A program made the translations under genes and the position numbers. DNA of 64,000 nt from Rubinisphaera italica (GTDB taxonomy: Bacteria; Planctomycetota; Planctomycetia; Planctomycetales; Planctomycetaceae), in assembly GCF_007859715.1 (NCBI RefSeq), contig NZ_SJPG01000001.1, positions 3,250,728-3,314,727 on the forward strand, given 5' to 3'. Positions 40,115-49,201 of this stretch are shown here, one piece after another (the first letter of the stretch is position 1; each line of letters starts with the position of its first letter). Below the pieces are notes generated by a model. The model saw nothing but the letters and a program-made list of their open reading frames with translations. It ran no database searches and was not told the origin of the DNA.

Positions 40115-41038
40115 ATGGATGTGATCATACTGGCTGGTGGCCACTCAGCCGAACGGGAAATCAGTTTAAAATCAGGGATCGGAGTGCGCAATGCCCTCTT
40201 AGCTCGTGGCCACACGGTTTCAATGATCGATCCAGTAAACGTTGAGATTCAGAATTTACCTGTTCGGGCCGACCAAATTGTCTTCATCGCCCTGCATGGC
40301 ACCTTCGGCGAAGATGGACAGATCCAGCAGATTCTCGAAAATCGCAACCTCTGTTTTACAGGGAGTTCAGCTTCTGCCTCTGCTATTGCCTTTGACAAAT
40401 CTCAGGCCAAGCAAATATTTCTAAACTACGCAATCGCCACGCCTCGTCATTCGATCATCAGTCGAAAAGATTCACTGATTCAAAGAGAAAAACTGTGTTC
40501 ATCGATTTCCTGTCCCGTCTTCGTCAAACCGAATGCCCAGGGATCCAGTATTGGCGTTTCCCGTGTCGATATCTCCGAACAACTTAATCAGGCGATTGAT
40601 CACGCTTTAGATTACGGAGAAACAGTCATCATCGAAGAGTTCATATCGGGTCAGGAATGGACCGTTGCAATCTTTGAGGACATCATCTTCCCACCCATTC
40701 AAATTCAAACCCCACGCACGTTTTACGATTTCTCGGCGAAATACCAGGAAACGAGTACGCAATATTTCATCGATCAGAATCAGGATGAAACACTCATCGA
40801 ACGCCTAATCGCCGCTGCCCAAAAAGCCGCGCAGGCCATCGAGACTTCAGGCTTAATTCGAGTCGATTTCATTGTCGATAATACAGGTCAACCCTGGTGC
40901 CTGGAACTTAATACCATCCCCGGTATGACCTCAACAAGCCTGGCCCCCAAAGCCGCCAGTCAACATGGGTGGACCTATGAAACACTCTGTGAAAACATCT
41001 GCGATTCGGCTCTCAAATCCAAAGGACTCAACTCCTGA
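40115..41038 (+). CDS. ddl: D-alanine--D-alanine ligase
   Basis: The 307-aa ATP-grasp enzyme shows GGHSAEREISLKSG, ALHGTFGEDGQIQ, PVFVKPNAQGSSIGVSRV, EEFISGQEWTVAI, VDFIVDNTGQPWCLELNTIPGMTSTSLAPKAA. These are the full set of Ddl signatures, including the substrate serine loop and the metal-binding ELNTIPG. It makes D-Ala-D-Ala for peptidoglycan. Its presence agrees with newer evidence that planctomycetes do build peptidoglycan. ATG 40115 lacks a strong Shine-Dalgarno sequence. It lies 52 bp downstream of the kinase gene on the same strand and converges with the DUF58 gene. Confidence 0.95.
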   Translation: MDVIILAGGHSAEREISLKSGIGVRNALLARGHTVSMIDPVNVEIQNLPVRADQIVFIALHGTFGEDGQIQQILENRNLCFTGSSASASAIAFDKSQAKQIFLNYAIATPRHSIISRKDSLIQREKLCSSISCPVFVKPNAQGSSIGVSRVDISEQLNQAIDHALDYGETVIIEEFISGQEWTVAIFEDIIFPPIQIQTPRTFYDFSAKYQETSTQYFIDQNQDETLIERLIAAAQKAAQAIETSGLIRVDFIVDNTGQPWCLELNTIPGMTSTSLAPKAASQHGWTYETLCENICDSALKSKGLNS

Positions 41039-41056
41039 AATGATCAATCATAAACA

Positions 41057-41965
41057 TTATTTCCCCCGAGAGCGATACGCCAGATAACTCCCCAATGTTT
41101 TAGCGAACGATTCGTCCGTTTTCACTTTCAACAAATCGACTCCCGATTTCGTGCACATTTGGGAAACTCGATTCATAAATTTCTGATACTGTTCGAGGTA
41201 ATGACGACGCAAGCGATGGGGATCGACCAGCAGGCGTTCGTTTGTCTTTTCCAGATTATGAAACTGTGTTGGCCTGCTGAATGGAAACTCCTCTTCTTCC
41301 GGTGCGACGATCTGTACGACAACCACATCGTGCCGATAATGACGAAAGCGTTTGATGGCCGTCTGTAAAGGCTCGATCTCATCAAACAGATCACTCAGCA
41401 AAACAATCAGACTCCGCCTTTTGAGCCGGGGAATGACATCCTCAAAGACTTTCCCAAGACTTGTCTCTCGCCCCGTTTTTGCCTGCTCCAGAGTTTTGAT
41501 CAATCGTGGAAACTGAGTCGCATTCATGGAAGGTTCGATCAGTTCCCGTAACTTATGATCGAACAGACACAAGCCAACCGCATCCCGCTGTTTCAATAAT
41601 AGATACGCCAGCACGGCTGTCATCTGTCGGGCGTAATTGAACTTCGTATCGGTCGACTGTCCGTAGCCCATGCTGCCGGAAGCATCGAGCATCAGGTAGC
41701 AACGCAGGTTGGTTTCATCTTCATACTCTTTAACGAAATACCGCCCCGTTTTACCATAAGCCCGCCAGTCGATATGTCGAATTTCATCGCCGGGATAGTA
41801 TTGCCGATGCTCGACAAACTCGACACTGCTCCCTTTGAAGGGGCTTTTATGCTGCCCCATCATGTACCCTTCGACAACCAGCCGGGCAATCACATCGAGC
41901 CGCCCGAACTGCATCAACGTGCTCGGATCACCAAAAGCAGAGAGTTCAGGATTGGTTGTCGACAT
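41057..41965 (-). CDS. DUF58 domain protein (von Willebrand A-like)
   Basis: From ATG 41965 the protein has 302 aa; TTG 41974 adds three residues. It has the DUF58 hallmark RQYYPGDEIRHIDWRAYGKTGRYFVKEYEDE and a MIDAS-like metal site DASGSMGYG typical of von Willebrand A folds. Members are usually encoded with MoxR-type AAA ATPases and BatA/BatD proteins; none is in this window, so the partner would lie elsewhere. The gene faces ddl with a gap of about 18 bp. A half REP-like element lies about 45 bp upstream of its start. Confidence 0.9.
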   Translation of the reverse strand: MSTTNPELSAFGDPSTLMQFGRLDVIARLVVEGYMMGQHKSPFKGSSVEFVEHRQYYPGDEIRHIDWRAYGKTGRYFVKEYEDETNLRCYLMLDASGSMGYGQSTDTKFNYARQMTAVLAYLLLKQRDAVGLCLFDHKLRELIEPSMNATQFPRLIKTLEQAKTGRETSLGKVFEDVIPRLKRRSLIVLLSDLFDEIEPLQTAIKRFRHYRHDVVVVQIVAPEEEEFPFSRPTQFHNLEKTNERLLVDPHRLRRHYLEQYQKFMNRVSQMCTKSGVDLLKVKTDESFAKTLGSYLAYRSRGK

Positions 41966-42008
41966 GGCGTCCAATATCTCAAGACAGCGACATAGAAAGA
42001 GTAAACCT

Positions 42009-42029
42009 GTAGGTCAGGCACCGCCTGAC
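42009..42029. repeat. Half REP-like element, copy 4
   Basis: GTAGGTCAGGC-ACC-GCCTGAC matches the left arm of the elements at 9682, 20591 and 23504. The matching right arm is missing or eroded. Confidence 0.65.
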
Positions 42030-42103
42030 GAATTCGACATTCGTCTGCAACAAGGCAATGTGAGTACTCACGGATCTCTGAAAATCATACCACGCCCTGT
42101 CTC

Positions 42104-42141
42104 AAAAGAAAAACCGCCGGGAAGTATAACTCCCCAGCGGT
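42104..42141 (-). terminator. Intrinsic terminator of the pseudopilin gene set
   Basis: On the minus strand ACCGCTGGGGAG pairs with CTTCCCGGCGGT (two G-T pairs), loop TTATA, followed by TTTTTCTTTT. It lies 28 bp beyond the stop of the last gene of the 20-kb cluster. Confidence 0.88.
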
Positions 42142-42168
42142 CTACAATCTCAGGCGAAACGCGTAATT

Positions 42169-43320
42169 CTAGAAGTTGCTATCTTTAATAACATTCTGAC
42201 CGTACTTGGTACCGGCTGGAGTCATCAAGCGTGCATAGACGGCCTGATTCATCGTGGCGTTCAAGCTACCTGCATGACCATCACAGTAGAAGACATTGAC
42301 GTTTCCACCAACGTGGTTTGAAGATGGTCGCCAGGGACGTACCCCACCAGGGTTAGCAGCACTGATTTGAGAATCTCCGGCACTGTAACCTGTTGAAGAG
42401 AAATCTTCGATAACAGCCAGTGCAGAATTTTGTGCACCTGCAGTGCTGTCATCGTAGCGTCCAACACCATTAGGAGTCGCGATGGCTGCCTGTGTCGGGA
42501 TAAGTCCTGAAGTTGGTACTTGGAGTGCAAATGCAATCTGACCAGTTCTGTTCGAACTCCACAATCCTGCATCAAGATTTTCTGAAAGCATCATGGTCTG
42601 AGTTTGACCATCGTTATTTGAGATAAAATCCAAAGTAACAATTGACCGATCTCCACCAGTGTCTCGCCAGAACACTCCCGTTGACTGACTGATTCGAGTC
42701 GCTAAAGGGGCGGTTTGAGCGAGCCCGGTTGATGAAGTCGCATCGGTAATCCCGTCTCTCCAATCAATGTTGTTAAAATTGTGTGATTGATCATTGATCG
42801 AACCCCACTCACCAGCTGGTACAGGTGAAGTACCTGTATATGGGGCGTAGCCAGCGTTAGCTACATAACTCAATTGGCCATCAATTTGAAAAGCCGTGTC
42901 ATCATCCGGACAGGAAAATACAGCAATCTGTGTATCCCATAAAGTCTGGTGAGATTGGGATCCTGTATTTTGCTGCAGGAGCAACAGACGTGCCAAGGCA
43001 GCATTGTCCAACATCGGCAACAGAGAGACAGGCCAACCGTAAGCAACCTCGCCAGTACCAGCAGCATTTAAATAAGTATCCTGTCCAGCCAGCTTCGGCA
43101 ATCGTCCACCACTCTGTGAGGAAAAGTTCATCACAGCAGTGCCGATGTTGCGGATGTTATTGATGCATTGCAGGTTACGGGCTGCAGCTCGGGCGCCTTG
43201 AATACCAGGCAGAATCAATGCGGCCAGAGTCGCGATGATGGAAATCACGACCAGCAGTTCAATCAGGGTGAATCCGCGTCGGCGTGATTGCGCGACACGT
43301 ACCGTGTGGCGAATGTTCAT
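42169..43320 (-). CDS. DUF1559 prepilin-like protein
   Basis: From ATG 43320, chosen for its AAGGAG box, the protein has 383 aa. It has a type III prepilin signal [20 protein letters not shown] with Glu at mature position 5, a long hydrophobic helix and [11 protein letters not shown]. The C-terminal part has [14 protein letters not shown], the DUF1559 signature near H/DG residues. This family is expanded in planctomycetes and may form extracellular filaments or surface structures. It is the last gene of the cluster and precedes a strong terminator. A gap of 370 bp separates it from the K-like gene, so it may have its own promoter. Confidence 0.9.
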   Translation of the reverse strand: MNIRHTVRVAQSRRRGFTLIELLVVISIIATLAALILPGIQGARAAARNLQCINNIRNIGTAVMNFSSQSGGRLPKLAGQDTYLNAAGTGEVAYGWPVSLLPMLDNAALARLLLLQQNTGSQSHQTLWDTQIAVFSCPDDDTAFQIDGQLSYVANAGYAPYTGTSPVPAGEWGSINDQSHNFNNIDWRDGITDATSSTGLAQTAPLATRISQSTGVFWRDTGGDRSIVTLDFISNNDGQTQTMMLSENLDAGLWSSNRTGQIAFALQVPTSGLIPTQAAIATPNGVGRYDDSTAGAQNSALAVIEDFSSTGYSAGDSQISAANPGGVRPWRPSSNHVGGNVNVFYCDGHAGSLNATMNQAVYARLMTPAGTKYGQNVIKDSNF

Positions 43321-43690
43321 TACAGTGCTCCTTAAAACTCGTAAGATGTAGTTGTTCTGCCTCGGAAAGTGGCTAAGGCCCGGAACACCGCTTTCCCAAA
43401 TGCAAAATGCCCGCAAAGACAGTAAAAATTAAATTGAGAGAAACTACCCGGCTCTTCCGAGAATCGGTTGAACCTCTATGGCAGCTGTTTAAGAGTCTAA
43501 ATCTGATCATCTAAAAATGATGCAGATTCTAAGTTTTCGTATCCTTTCTTTATTATGCGTGATCCCGCCCCCAAAAATCCAGTGCAAAACCGCTCTTCAT
43601 CGAAAATTAGTGCAACGCAAACGCTGAAATCCTAAGACGTTACTAAAAGTGATCCCAAAACATCGAAAATCGATCCGTAAATATTCCGCT
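43321..43690. other. Gap between K-like gene and DUF1559 gene
   Basis: There are about 370 bp with no credible open frame. It is AT-rich in places and has no hairpin terminator that I can recognise, so read-through from the K-like gene and an internal promoter are both possible. Confidence 0.4.
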
Positions 43691-46600
43691 TTAGTTCAAA
43701 ACTTTTCGTAACAACACGAATTTCCGCCAGTCAAATGATTGCGAACGAGGATCCCAGGCTTCTTCGAGTTTCGAACGGTCGATCACAAAAAATGCTCTTT
43801 GAGAAGCATTTTCGCCTCCGCTCAACTCCCCACCCACCTGGACATTCCCAAACTCATCCTCAGCAGCTTCATGAAACTGCACGTGAATCCAGCAATAGTA
43901 AACATTACTGCGAACCGTCGCATTATTGGCAATCTTGTTCAACAGACGATTTCGGGTATGGAAATCGACGGCGTTTACATCAGTTATCGAGGGAAAATTC
44001 GCATCATTATTGGTGCGGGCTTCAAACAATCGACGACGACCAATAGCATATTTCTTTCTATTTTCTTCTGATTCAAGCATACCTGTTCCATTATCCAACA
44101 TGTCATCCCATAGACCATTAACACCAATTCTATTGTTGTTTTCTGACATTGGTCCAACTCCCGTAAATGATGGTCCTGTGGACGAAAGCCCTCCATCATC
44201 TGTCAACGGCAGCGACCTCAAGAACGTATGCTCGACTGGCGAAACCTTGTCATAATTTGCACCAAGATTACTTTCCGGCAAATATCCCATTGGTCGGAAG
44301 GGGCGTGAACCCGGAATCCCCGGTAACGGAGCATCCGTGTAAGGGTCAATTCGATCGCGGCTGTAAATGTACTGTGAATACCAGTTACGAGCCGCTTCGT
44401 TTGGATCCTGTGCGACTGCGTACGGAAACAATTGCTTGGCATCATCGTTGAAGGCGATGATTTGAGCCGGTGTCGGGAATGTATCAAGGTGATAATCATC
44501 ATCGACCAGACCCGCAAACACAGACGGATGTCGAATCGTATTCAGATTGATTTTCCCAGGAGACCTCGGCATCGGCAGATTGTCGCGAATCGCCTTTTGA
44601 GACCCATCCGGCACCTCAAGAAATTCGAGAAGACGATACCAGCGATTGTCGTCCGAGGTATCTGCTGGCGTCCCCGGATCAGTCACAGCAAATTTCGTAA
44701 AGGCCGTGTGCAATCCACTCATTCCATTCGCACCGTCAGTAATTGACTCCGTCAACTGACCCGGCCCCACAATCGGCACACTCATTAATTCGTAGACCGA
44801 AGTGAAATCACGATCAAAGTGCGGCTGCCATAATGTGTATGTTTTGACACTATTTACAGTTGGACAATTCGAATTCTCAGCAACATACGGAACGTAAGGT
44901 GCACTGGGATAATTCGAAATATCCTGATTGTCGTAGGACAGTGGTGTTTGAGGTCCAATCGAATGCCGACGTGGCCCGGAACCCTCATTATTTTCGCGGT
45001 TTCCCGGGATCGAAGCATATCCATCTACACGAGGCAGACGATGAAGTGGCTGAGGTCGTTCAATGCTTTTCTGATTATCGAAATCAGATAAATCAATAGT
45101 CCGACTGGCTGGAGGTGAAGATTGATCAAGTGGTTGAACTGTCCCGTCTCGTTGAACGAACATGTAATCGACCGGCACCCAGGGATTAGAAACTTCACTG
45201 CTATATTCACCATCGCCTTGAATATGGCAGCGACGTTCGAGCACAATTTCAAACTTGTCCCGAATTTCACCCATCAGGAAATTGGGTGAGCCTCCTTTGT
45301 TCGTTCTGAAAGAAGCATGGTCGTCATGATTGATATCGAGATGACAGACAGGCTTAGTGTCACCATCGGTCTCTTGCTCGCGACTCGGGCAGAGTACTTC
45401 ATCTCGCTCGATTGTTCCATTGTCATCTTCATCAAGCATAACCGCAGCAGGCAATGATGTGTCTGCCTCATCATGTGCACCTATCCAGAAGTTAGCTCCG
45501 GCTGGAATTCCCGGTATCGCACCAACCGTCTTGAATTCGACCCACTCATCATCAGTTTCATCGTCTCCCGAATTTCCGTTGGTATTCACGCGAAAATCAT
45601 CTTCACCAACAATTCTGCGAATCCTCCAGGAATCCGTCTTGTAATCCACCAGAAATGGAGAGGCATTCCGCAATTCCATAATCAGAAACTGGAGAGGAGT
45701 TCCGGCAGTATCAACCCAGGGAGTTTTTGGGCTGTCATTCATTTCTCCGCGTTCAATTTGCACAAAGTATGTTTCGCTGAAGGTCAACTGCTGCGACTCG
45801 ACACCAAATACACGGGCCGCTTCTGGAAGTTCGGTCAGTTGTCCATTCGCATCTTTTTCACCCGTGATATCCCATCCATCAGATAAATCAGTATCGAAAA
45901 CGAATTCCGTGATGACATTGTCACGATCCAACGCATCGACATAATTCACAGCAAACTGTGCCATCGCCTGCAAATGATCATTGACATCATTCCCCACGCG
46001 ACTTCCTGAAGAATCGACCGCATCCTCATCGAGGACAGAAGGATCGTAAGCATCGGGATCCTGTGTCACATCGATCGTATCATCACCGGCTCCCAGGGTA
46101 TAAAGCAGCACATAAATATCCCGGGCCAGTCTCTGGCGATCATATTTCGCCCACCATTCCTGGGCAAATTTATCATTCGCGATACTCTCAAACGCAACCG
46201 GCTCACTGCCCGGATCATACGACTTGACCACGGAGTTACTCGGATCATACATCAAATCCATGAGACCTTTAGGGTCTGGATCCCCCGTTCCAAACACCGG
46301 ATGCGGCGTCAAATGACGATACCGAAAATCCCCATCGCGATCCTTATCCAGCAATCGATTGATAATCAACCGGCGTTGAGGCAGCGGAAAGTTGGCGAAG
46401 ACCTGATCGCGTTCCAGCTCAATTGAAATCCATTGTCGCAGTTCGTCCCGGAAAGGATCGTTCGCTGAAAAGCGAGTCGCGTTTCCAAATTCCGGAGGGA
46501 AGGCGAGCCGGGTATTGTCGTTGTTGACCGGACTGAATTCCCAGGCACGATTTTGCGTGATATCGTAATTTGGATCATTAATATCCATAATCGCCCCCAC

Positions 46601-49111
46601 CGCTGGTGAAAACGCAAACTCCCAGCGGTCCCAGCTGTCGGTCGTGAACTGACTTCGCAGCCACCAGCTGTCCTCAATATCGTTCGTAGTGGTGGAAAGG
46701 AAGTCCGTCCGTTCAAAGTTGAACTTCACCAGCTTTTCCAGTCGAGAAGAGGCTGTGCTGGCTGCAATTCCCCAATCGGTATCGTTCATATGCAGGAACT
46801 GCATTTCTCCGACAGACAACAACGCATCATCATCCGGATTACGGAAGCTTGGCTCCACAATAATCTCATCCGGCTCATCGGCCAGGAACAGATTGTCTGC
46901 TGAGTTCGATGTCCTCGGCTGCAGCAAAGCCCGGCTGCCATCGCTCTTCTCCGCTTCAGTATAAGGGAGAACTCCCGTCTTTAATTTCAAATCATCGAGT
47001 TGATTGGCTTCCGTCGTTCCCGACAACGACCCTGCAACCAACTGTCGTTCCCAGCGTTTACTGTAAGACGACCACCGCGAAGGATTGTTCGCTTCCGGCT
47101 TAGCCGATGCGCGGAACTTTCCATATTCAACCGGTGAGCCACCTGTGATATTTGTATAGATCGTGTTATTGAGAACAAACGAGTTATTTGCATCTCGAGT
47201 GTTGCTGGAAATCGAAAGATTCGTACCGCTGACATAATCAATACCAACGGCGATCTCATCAATCGGATGAACAACCGGTGGTATCGTCAACCCGAGTGTA
47301 CCGAACACAGGATCGCGATATGAAGAATTCGCAAAACGAACTTTTCCGCCGCCCGTCAGGTAATCTTCATCATCATCCTGAGCAGTCGCCCCGGCTCCCG
47401 GTAAGCGAGGTGATCCCCAGGTTGTGCGTGGGACGGGCGGAGTTGGCGCCAGTGGACTCGCAGGATTCAGCGTGGTCGCGGCAGCAACGCCGAGTTCCAG
47501 ACGGTCTTCATTCGCACTCCCGGCAAGACCGTCGGCTTCACCCCAGCGTCCCCAGACGAGATCATCCGTAGTCCCTAAATCGCCATCGGCTACACCAATT
47601 AACAATCGAGTCAATTCCATGTTCGCCATATCAAGTTGTGTCACCTGAACGGTTCCGCCACCGGTTGCGGAGATCTCGAACATGTCAGCATAAAGTGGCA
47701 TCGATGCTGGTGGCTCGGTCGTTGCACCACCTAAATCTGGAAGTGGACGATAAAATCCACGAGCCAGATTGATTTCGCTTGGCGAAAGTCCCAGGTTCGA
47801 ATTGGAGATAAAGTGGTTATCTCCCAACGGATCGTCGCCTGCGCTAGAAGGTTCTGTGCGAACGTGCTGCAGTTTCGTCGCTTCGCCGTACAGATTGCCG
47901 CCGGTATTGAGATTCATCAACCCGTCAGCATCCAGAATTGTAATCGCAAAAATTGGAATCCGTTTGGTACCATCGGACAAAATTTCAACCGCATGGTCCA
48001 GATCGGTTAGAATCGCTTCATCGCCATTGGCCAAAATCCCATCCGCATCGACATCATATGTGATTAAATTGTGCCCGGCACGACCATGGGTCCATATCCC
48101 GGCCTGATACTCGTTGGCCCCAAAATCAGGAAACGGAAACGGATTAGCAGGCCCTGCGGCTCCGGTGTAGGAGTGAAACGACCCGGAAGAAATAAACCGG
48201 GGTGCACTCTGTTGATTCAACGTCGAACCGCTGAACTGCTTCAACTGCACAAGATGCGATTTATGAGGTCGCAGCACACGGTTGGCATAAGTGGAATCGG
48301 TATAGATGTCGGTCATCGGAACGCCATCGACATCCTCATTTCGCGGCAAATACTGTGGCCGATGAAACGAAGGCACCCACACGCGACGCAAATTGACACT
48401 CGTACTTGGATCAACATCGACGAACGCAAAATATCCCAGGAACATACTGTTGATATCGGGATAGGTATATCCGGCATCCGGCTCGAAGTCCGGCACATAA
48501 TTCGGATGATTCGATTGACCGAGTGGACTGGCTGGATAATTATTGCCCCCCACCGGATTGGCAGCCGGACTGAAGTTGACGACCTTGCCGTCAATCACCC
48601 CATCGCTGTTATAGTCGAATCCAAAATTATTGTTGGAGTTTGTGGTATCGTTCGGCAGATCGGTATTCGGGTCTTTCTGATAGGTAACCGTAATCCCCCG
48701 TCCCGAAAACAGATGCAAATCATCCGGCTTCAAATCGGGACCAAACGAGCCGACCATGTTCGGCAGCATCGACCATTTCCCACCACTCAGAGCAGAGTTC
48801 TTATATTCGTCGGAAGGCCCGATGATGATCTGCTGCAGGGCGAAATCGAAATAATCTCCTTCGCTGATTTCCCGATTGGGCGTGGCCGCGAACCAGCCGG
48901 CACTGTTTCGTTCGCTCGAAATGAACGAGAAGAAAAAGAAGCCGAGGAAGGCAAGCATCCCCGTCATGGCGAGCACGATAATAATCGCCGCCCCACCCCG
49001 TCGTTGAGACTGTTGCTGCGAAGAATTCTGCCCGTAGTCCACTCCCGCGACCGCAGAAGAATTTCTTCCGGGCAGAAGCTTTGGGATTCGTTGTTTAATA
49101 GTCGTTTTCAT
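43691..49111 (-). CDS. Giant GspK-like pseudopilin-family protein (1806 aa)
   Basis: From ATG 49111 (GGAG box; TTG 49129 is an alternative) the protein has 1806 aa. The N-terminus has QRRGGAAIIIVLAMTGMLAFLGFFFFSFISSE, the layout of a GspK/PilX N-terminus with no Glu at position 5. GspK-type phrases recur: DADGLMNLNTGG near residue 394 and PGKINLNTIRHPS near 1520. Canonical GspK is about 300 residues, so most of this chain is family-unique exported sequence rich in Asp, Asn and Pro. It follows J-, I- and H-like genes in the proper order. The stretch between the two LNT motifs has no recognised domain. It probably caps or decorates a pseudopilus. Confidence 0.83.
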   Translation of the reverse strand: MKTTIKQRIPKLLPGRNSSAVAGVDYGQNSSQQQSQRRGGAAIIIVLAMTGMLAFLGFFFFSFISSERNSAGWFAATPNREISEGDYFDFALQQIIIGPSDEYKNSALSGGKWSMLPNMVGSFGPDLKPDDLHLFSGRGITVTYQKDPNTDLPNDTTNSNNNFGFDYNSDGVIDGKVVNFSPAANPVGGNNYPASPLGQSNHPNYVPDFEPDAGYTYPDINSMFLGYFAFVDVDPSTSVNLRRVWVPSFHRPQYLPRNEDVDGVPMTDIYTDSTYANRVLRPHKSHLVQLKQFSGSTLNQQSAPRFISSGSFHSYTGAAGPANPFPFPDFGANEYQAGIWTHGRAGHNLITYDVDADGILANGDEAILTDLDHAVEILSDGTKRIPIFAITILDADGLMNLNTGGNLYGEATKLQHVRTEPSSAGDDPLGDNHFISNSNLGLSPSEINLARGFYRPLPDLGGATTEPPASMPLYADMFEISATGGGTVQVTQLDMANMELTRLLIGVADGDLGTTDDLVWGRWGEADGLAGSANEDRLELGVAAATTLNPASPLAPTPPVPRTTWGSPRLPGAGATAQDDDEDYLTGGGKVRFANSSYRDPVFGTLGLTIPPVVHPIDEIAVGIDYVSGTNLSISSNTRDANNSFVLNNTIYTNITGGSPVEYGKFRASAKPEANNPSRWSSYSKRWERQLVAGSLSGTTEANQLDDLKLKTGVLPYTEAEKSDGSRALLQPRTSNSADNLFLADEPDEIIVEPSFRNPDDDALLSVGEMQFLHMNDTDWGIAASTASSRLEKLVKFNFERTDFLSTTTNDIEDSWWLRSQFTTDSWDRWEFAFSPAVGAIMDINDPNYDITQNRAWEFSPVNNDNTRLAFPPEFGNATRFSANDPFRDELRQWISIELERDQVFANFPLPQRRLIINRLLDKDRDGDFRYRHLTPHPVFGTGDPDPKGLMDLMYDPSNSVVKSYDPGSEPVAFESIANDKFAQEWWAKYDRQRLARDIYVLLYTLGAGDDTIDVTQDPDAYDPSVLDEDAVDSSGSRVGNDVNDHLQAMAQFAVNYVDALDRDNVITEFVFDTDLSDGWDITGEKDANGQLTELPEAARVFGVESQQLTFSETYFVQIERGEMNDSPKTPWVDTAGTPLQFLIMELRNASPFLVDYKTDSWRIRRIVGEDDFRVNTNGNSGDDETDDEWVEFKTVGAIPGIPAGANFWIGAHDEADTSLPAAVMLDEDDNGTIERDEVLCPSREQETDGDTKPVCHLDINHDDHASFRTNKGGSPNFLMGEIRDKFEIVLERRCHIQGDGEYSSEVSNPWVPVDYMFVQRDGTVQPLDQSSPPASRTIDLSDFDNQKSIERPQPLHRLPRVDGYASIPGNRENNEGSGPRRHSIGPQTPLSYDNQDISNYPSAPYVPYVAENSNCPTVNSVKTYTLWQPHFDRDFTSVYELMSVPIVGPGQLTESITDGANGMSGLHTAFTKFAVTDPGTPADTSDDNRWYRLLEFLEVPDGSQKAIRDNLPMPRSPGKINLNTIRHPSVFAGLVDDDYHLDTFPTPAQIIAFNDDAKQLFPYAVAQDPNEAARNWYSQYIYSRDRIDPYTDAPLPGIPGSRPFRPMGYLPESNLGANYDKVSPVEHTFLRSLPLTDDGGLSSTGPSFTGVGPMSENNNRIGVNGLWDDMLDNGTGMLESEENRKKYAIGRRRLFEARTNNDANFPSITDVNAVDFHTRNRLLNKIANNATVRSNVYYCWIHVQFHEAAEDEFGNVQVGGELSGGENASQRAFFVIDRSKLEEAWDPRSQSFDWRKFVLLRKVLN

Positions 49112-49201
49112 TTTCAACTCCAGAGACAAGCCCGCCTCCGTTGTAGTGGACTCAGCCAGTCGACACCGACTCGCTCAAGTTATTTTCAGTTTGATTGATC
49201 G

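Noticed and set aside
48071..49198. 375-codon plus-strand frame opposite the giant K-like gene
   Set aside because: It is the complement of a strongly patterned 1806-aa reading frame with prepilin-type N-terminus, is Arg/Ile/His-rich, and has no ribosome-binding site.
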